This document shows positions 61,275-64,000 of a DNA stretch of 64,000 nt, piece by piece (position 1 is the first letter of the stretch; the number at the start of each line of letters is the position of its first letter). The position numbers and the translations under genes are program-made. The DNA lies in contig JANFNE010000087.1 of the NCBI GenBank assembly GCA_024867545.1, positions 21,319 to 85,318 of the forward strand, written 5' to 3'. This DNA comes from Phytopythium helicoides (lineage: Eukaryota > Oomycota > Peronosporomycetes > Pythiales > Pythiaceae). The notes under the pieces are model-generated. The model was not told where the DNA came from, ran no database searches, and saw nothing but the letters and a program-made list of their open reading frames with translations.

Positions 61275-63169
61275 GTCCCGAGCGCAGATGTCCGGACCCT
61301 TAACTATGGAAATTCCCTATATGTCAGCCCTTGATGGAAACTCCGATACAAAAACTAAACCTCACCCACGGTACTACCACAAAGCCATACTGTACGTAAC
61401 AACGATGTCACTGGAATGTTGCCAGACTATTGGCAGTTGTGTTGTACATTGTGTGGGTAGTAAAACCACATGTACTGCCACCGTAGCAAGTAGATGGATG
61501 TGAATGGCACACAGGCAAGTTATTCTCAATCAAGCAACCATTGCTATTCTTGTTATCAAGAAGTGTGTGACTGTCAATATCATTCATGTAAGCTGAGGGA
61601 CTGACGACATGTACCAATTCAAACACACATACAGAACATGAAGCAAGCTCAACTGATGGACAAGTAAGTATCAAGGAAACAAAACAGACTTGTTGTAGCA
61701 GTGGGCGACTGTGAATGGATACGAGAAACAACACATGTTCTGATGTCACCATGGTACAGATGTGGAACATACCATGGGCGAGTGTAATCCTACATTTTGG
61801 ATTGGTTCGCAATGAAATCGAACGCCATGAGATGTTACCAATGGAGAATTGACTGACATATAATGGATAACAAGCTGTCACGGATACTTCACGACCAATA
61901 CTTGTTGGTTAAATGGACTGAGACGTGACGACTAGTGTCTGAATTGAGACACCATTGATAGCTAGAGCTCACCTTGTTGATCAGCAAGGGGGCTGATGTG
62001 AAGCATGTAATGAACATGAAGTAAACAAAACTACTGAAGCACATGATTCACTATACAGTGAAGTGTGCAAAAAACATGATGAACTAGCATACCGATTGAT
62101 AGCGACGTACTCCACTTCACTGACGCAGCTATTCTCTTTCCAAAATATATACCAAGTAACTTTGAAGCAAATGTGCGCTGTGGTTGATGCTTTGGACAGT
62201 GCAATGAACTGTGTGTAGCCAAAGCGATTGGAACTGTACTTAATCATGCAGTGCGAATCTAATGCTTTGAACCAAGTGGAAATGAACCAACACCATGTCG
62301 GTGCTGGAGTGTAAGCTGAATTGGCACGTGTTCGCGACGATGAGTGTGAGAAGAGGCGAGTCCTTATCTCGGATCATGATGGAAAGCAATCACTTTGTAC
62401 GTGTGCTCGCTCGGTGATACGTGTTGACAAGTAAAATGGAGGAGAGTATGATGAAAAAAATGGTATGGGTTTGAGCGTTTGATGGTGGATGTTGTGATGA
62501 TTTGTGCAGACGACGTGAGACAACAAGAGAAAGCAGAGATGGATAGTTGTAGGCAGATGGTATTGACCGAGTGATAGCGATGGTGTATATGAGTAGAGAT
62601 TGTGAAAACGCTCAACATTATAAGGGTGTGGCATGGTTGGTATGTCGATAACGATGTTGTCAGTGTGCAGTACAAGCCATCTATAATTGATTCAATGTGA
62701 CGGTGTGATGAGAAAATATAGCACATGTGAGTACGCGCCCGAAGTTCTATATATATACTATGCGGAATGAACGTTCATTCGGGGTTCCGTGGTGCCGTAA
62801 TATTGGGTAAATTACCGGGTTTTGTTTGCATTCGATACCGTAATTTACTTGATTCGGGCCGTAATAAACCCGTATTTTACAGACAGGGTTTAGTTGGGTT
62901 AGTAGGGTTTAGAGACTGTGTCCCTGGAGATCCAGCCAGCCAATCTTTCTGAAAATTTGGGAGGATACGTACGAAAGCTGTACGGACTCGGACGACAAGT
63001 CGAATTTCCGGAAATAACTCTGGAACTTTATCAAAAACCGCGAAAACTAATATATCAGAATCCAACCAGCCGATTTCGATTTTTCTTTTTCCAGCGTACT
63101 CAGCGTGGTCGATTTAGTGGGGGTAGCATGTTTCAAAAGTTCAATATGAAAAGTATTAGCTGAGATATG

Positions 63170-63340
63170 GACGAAACGTATACTGTAGGTATACTGTTCG
63201 GATTGGGTATAGTATCAACCGGAATATACGGTCTACATGTATAGCGATATACACTGCAGACGTATACACACTGATGCCGTATAATATACACACGAGCTGT
63301 ATACATATACGTCCAGGTATCCTACCTGTGTATAGTGACT
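63170..63340. repeat. TATAC-rich palindromic tract, copy 2
   Basis: Partner of 57640-57835 within the duplicated subtelomeric segment 62896-63533; similar words with scattered changes. Confidence 0.6.
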
Positions 63341-63688
63341 ATCACATACTGCCACGACAATAGAGTGACAACAGGCACCACCCTGTATAGTAGTACAACC
63401 CTTCAATAGAACCACCCTCTACAGTGAACACCTCTGTATCAGAACCCTCTCAAACCTGTTTGGGCAACACAGTACTTGCAGTATCATAACGCCCACCTGC
63501 TGCGCATTCAGTTTGCGTGCGTTTGGGACACACTGGATTCACAGACAAGAGGAATGGACAATATAGTGGTGTGAGGATGATTTGAATGAAGATGACAGTT
63601 TAAAGTAGTTGGCGAGATTCATTTATTCAAAGTGATAAACGCATGCGATATTGATGTGATAGGGTTTAGGGTTTAGGGAACTTAAACA

Positions 63689-63740
63689 GGGGAGGACAAT
63701 GGCCCATTTCATACAAACTTCAAGATAAAAAGGGGAGGAC
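63689..63740. repeat. Truncated palindrome (type A left arm only) at telomere junction
   Basis: It reads as the left arm of type A from GGGGAGGACAATGG to GGGGAGGAC and then changes directly into AGGGTTTAGGG repeats. The remaining 6 nt of the arm, the loop and the right arm are absent. Confidence 0.9.
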
Positions 63741-64000
63741 AGGGTTTAGGGTTTAGGGTTTAGGGTTTAGGGTTTAGGTTTAGGGTTTAGGGTTTAGGGT
63801 TTAGGGTTTAGGGTTTAGGGTTTAGGGTTTAGGGTTTAGGGTTTAGGGTTTAGGGTTTAGGGTTTAGGGTTTAGGGTTTAGGGTTTAGGGTTTAGGGTTT
63901 AGGGTTTAGGGTTTAGGGTTTAGGGTTTAGGGTTTAGGGTTTAGGGTTTAGGGTTTAGGGTTTAGGGTTTAGGGTTTAGGGTTTAGGGTTTAGGGTTTAG
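63741..64000 (+). repeat. Telomere, (TTTAGGG)n
   Basis: About 37 units of TTTAGGG in 260 bp up to the window end, with one variant unit lacking a G (TTTAGG, near 63774-63780). The G-rich strand reads toward the end, so this is the right chromosome terminus. Confidence 0.98.

Larger units (their letters stand above)
59527..62725. repeat. Two tandem copies of a 1,603-bp subtelomeric unit
   Basis: Unit 1 is about 59527-61129 and unit 2 about 61130-62725, each starting with TTTAGGGAACTTATACATG and palindrome type C and ending with GAGAAAATATAGCACA. Very few differences were noticed (for example GTAGACAG versus GTAGGCAG near the end). Confidence 0.88.
53990..63740. repeat. Subtelomeric block of duplicated, gene-free sequence
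   Basis: No recognisable protein or RNA gene. The block is a mosaic of related segments: 54180-55580, 59700-61110 and 61310-62720 are homologous; 55730-57240 and 58200-59350 share parts; 57363-58004 matches 62896-63533. Interstitial TTTAGGG tracts mark the starts of many segments (53994, 55581, 57357, 58014, 59501, 61121, 62885, 63661). ORFs found here repeat with the segments but resemble no protein and have stop-rich variants in sister copies. Confidence 0.85.

Noticed and set aside
59589..62726. Repeated ORFs of 60-157 codons in the subtelomere, occurring two or three times.
   Set aside because: They repeat because the DNA is duplicated; sister copies contain stops or altered lengths, and one of them reads through the hairpin itself.

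Overview
The window is the right-hand end of a eukaryotic chromosome, most likely from an oomycete. It ends in about 37 tandem TTTAGGG repeats (63741-64000) with the G-rich strand running outward. Spliceosomal introns of 60-80 bp interrupt several genes, including the ribosomal protein uS11 gene. There is an M96/START-like coiled-coil gene of a type I know as expanded in oomycetes, and the mobile elements (chromodomain Ty3/gypsy, Ty1/copia, LINE, MULE, Helitron) are typical of such genomes. The oomycete assignment is inference; no species is claimed.

Layout. 1-1995: the 3' part of a LINE and a decayed copia reverse transcriptase remnant. About 1996-16560: a relic of a Polinton-like virus (PLV) with packaging ATPase, penton/minor capsid protein, Ulp1/adenain-type protease, double-jelly-roll major capsid protein, an S74-type fibre, a pVI-like basic protein and small ORFs. 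Nearly every gene has an ATATA-type box just before its ATG. Four of the genes are broken. A young chromodomain Ty3/gypsy element (6852-14337, apparently identical 592-bp LTRs, 5-bp target duplication AGCTT) sits in the capsid gene after codon 5. 16560-19150: a 104-bp tandem duplication and two unrecognised genes.

19152-37534: a large inverted duplication. Each arm (19152-27120 and 31958-37534) carries an M96-like gene, an ABCG half-transporter and RPS14/uS11 in mirror order, around a spacer holding a decayed copia element. The left arm alone has a 2.4-kb segment (GT8 glycosyltransferase plus coiled-coil membrane protein) bounded by 117-bp direct repeats. 37363-43035: two broken Ser/Gly-repeat surface-protein-like genes in opposite orientation. 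A complete MULE (38517-41641, 10-bp target duplication) that also carries a zinc-finger ORF interrupts one of them. 43036-46725: an ABC-transporter fragment, simple repeats, a three-exon gene of unknown function and an AWS-SET methyltransferase gene with an in-frame stop. 46953-53323: a Helitron RepHel with one frameshift. 53395-53830: a 30-bp-period minisatellite.

53990-63740: gene-free subtelomere built from duplicated blocks. Several blocks start with short TTTAGGG tracts followed by a large hairpin-forming palindrome. The arms of these palindromes differ between copies yet remain complementary within each copy. The terminal telomere array begins inside a truncated copy of this palindrome. 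Functional host genes are few (RPS14, ABCG, M96-like, GT8); most of the window is mobile, viral or duplicated DNA.
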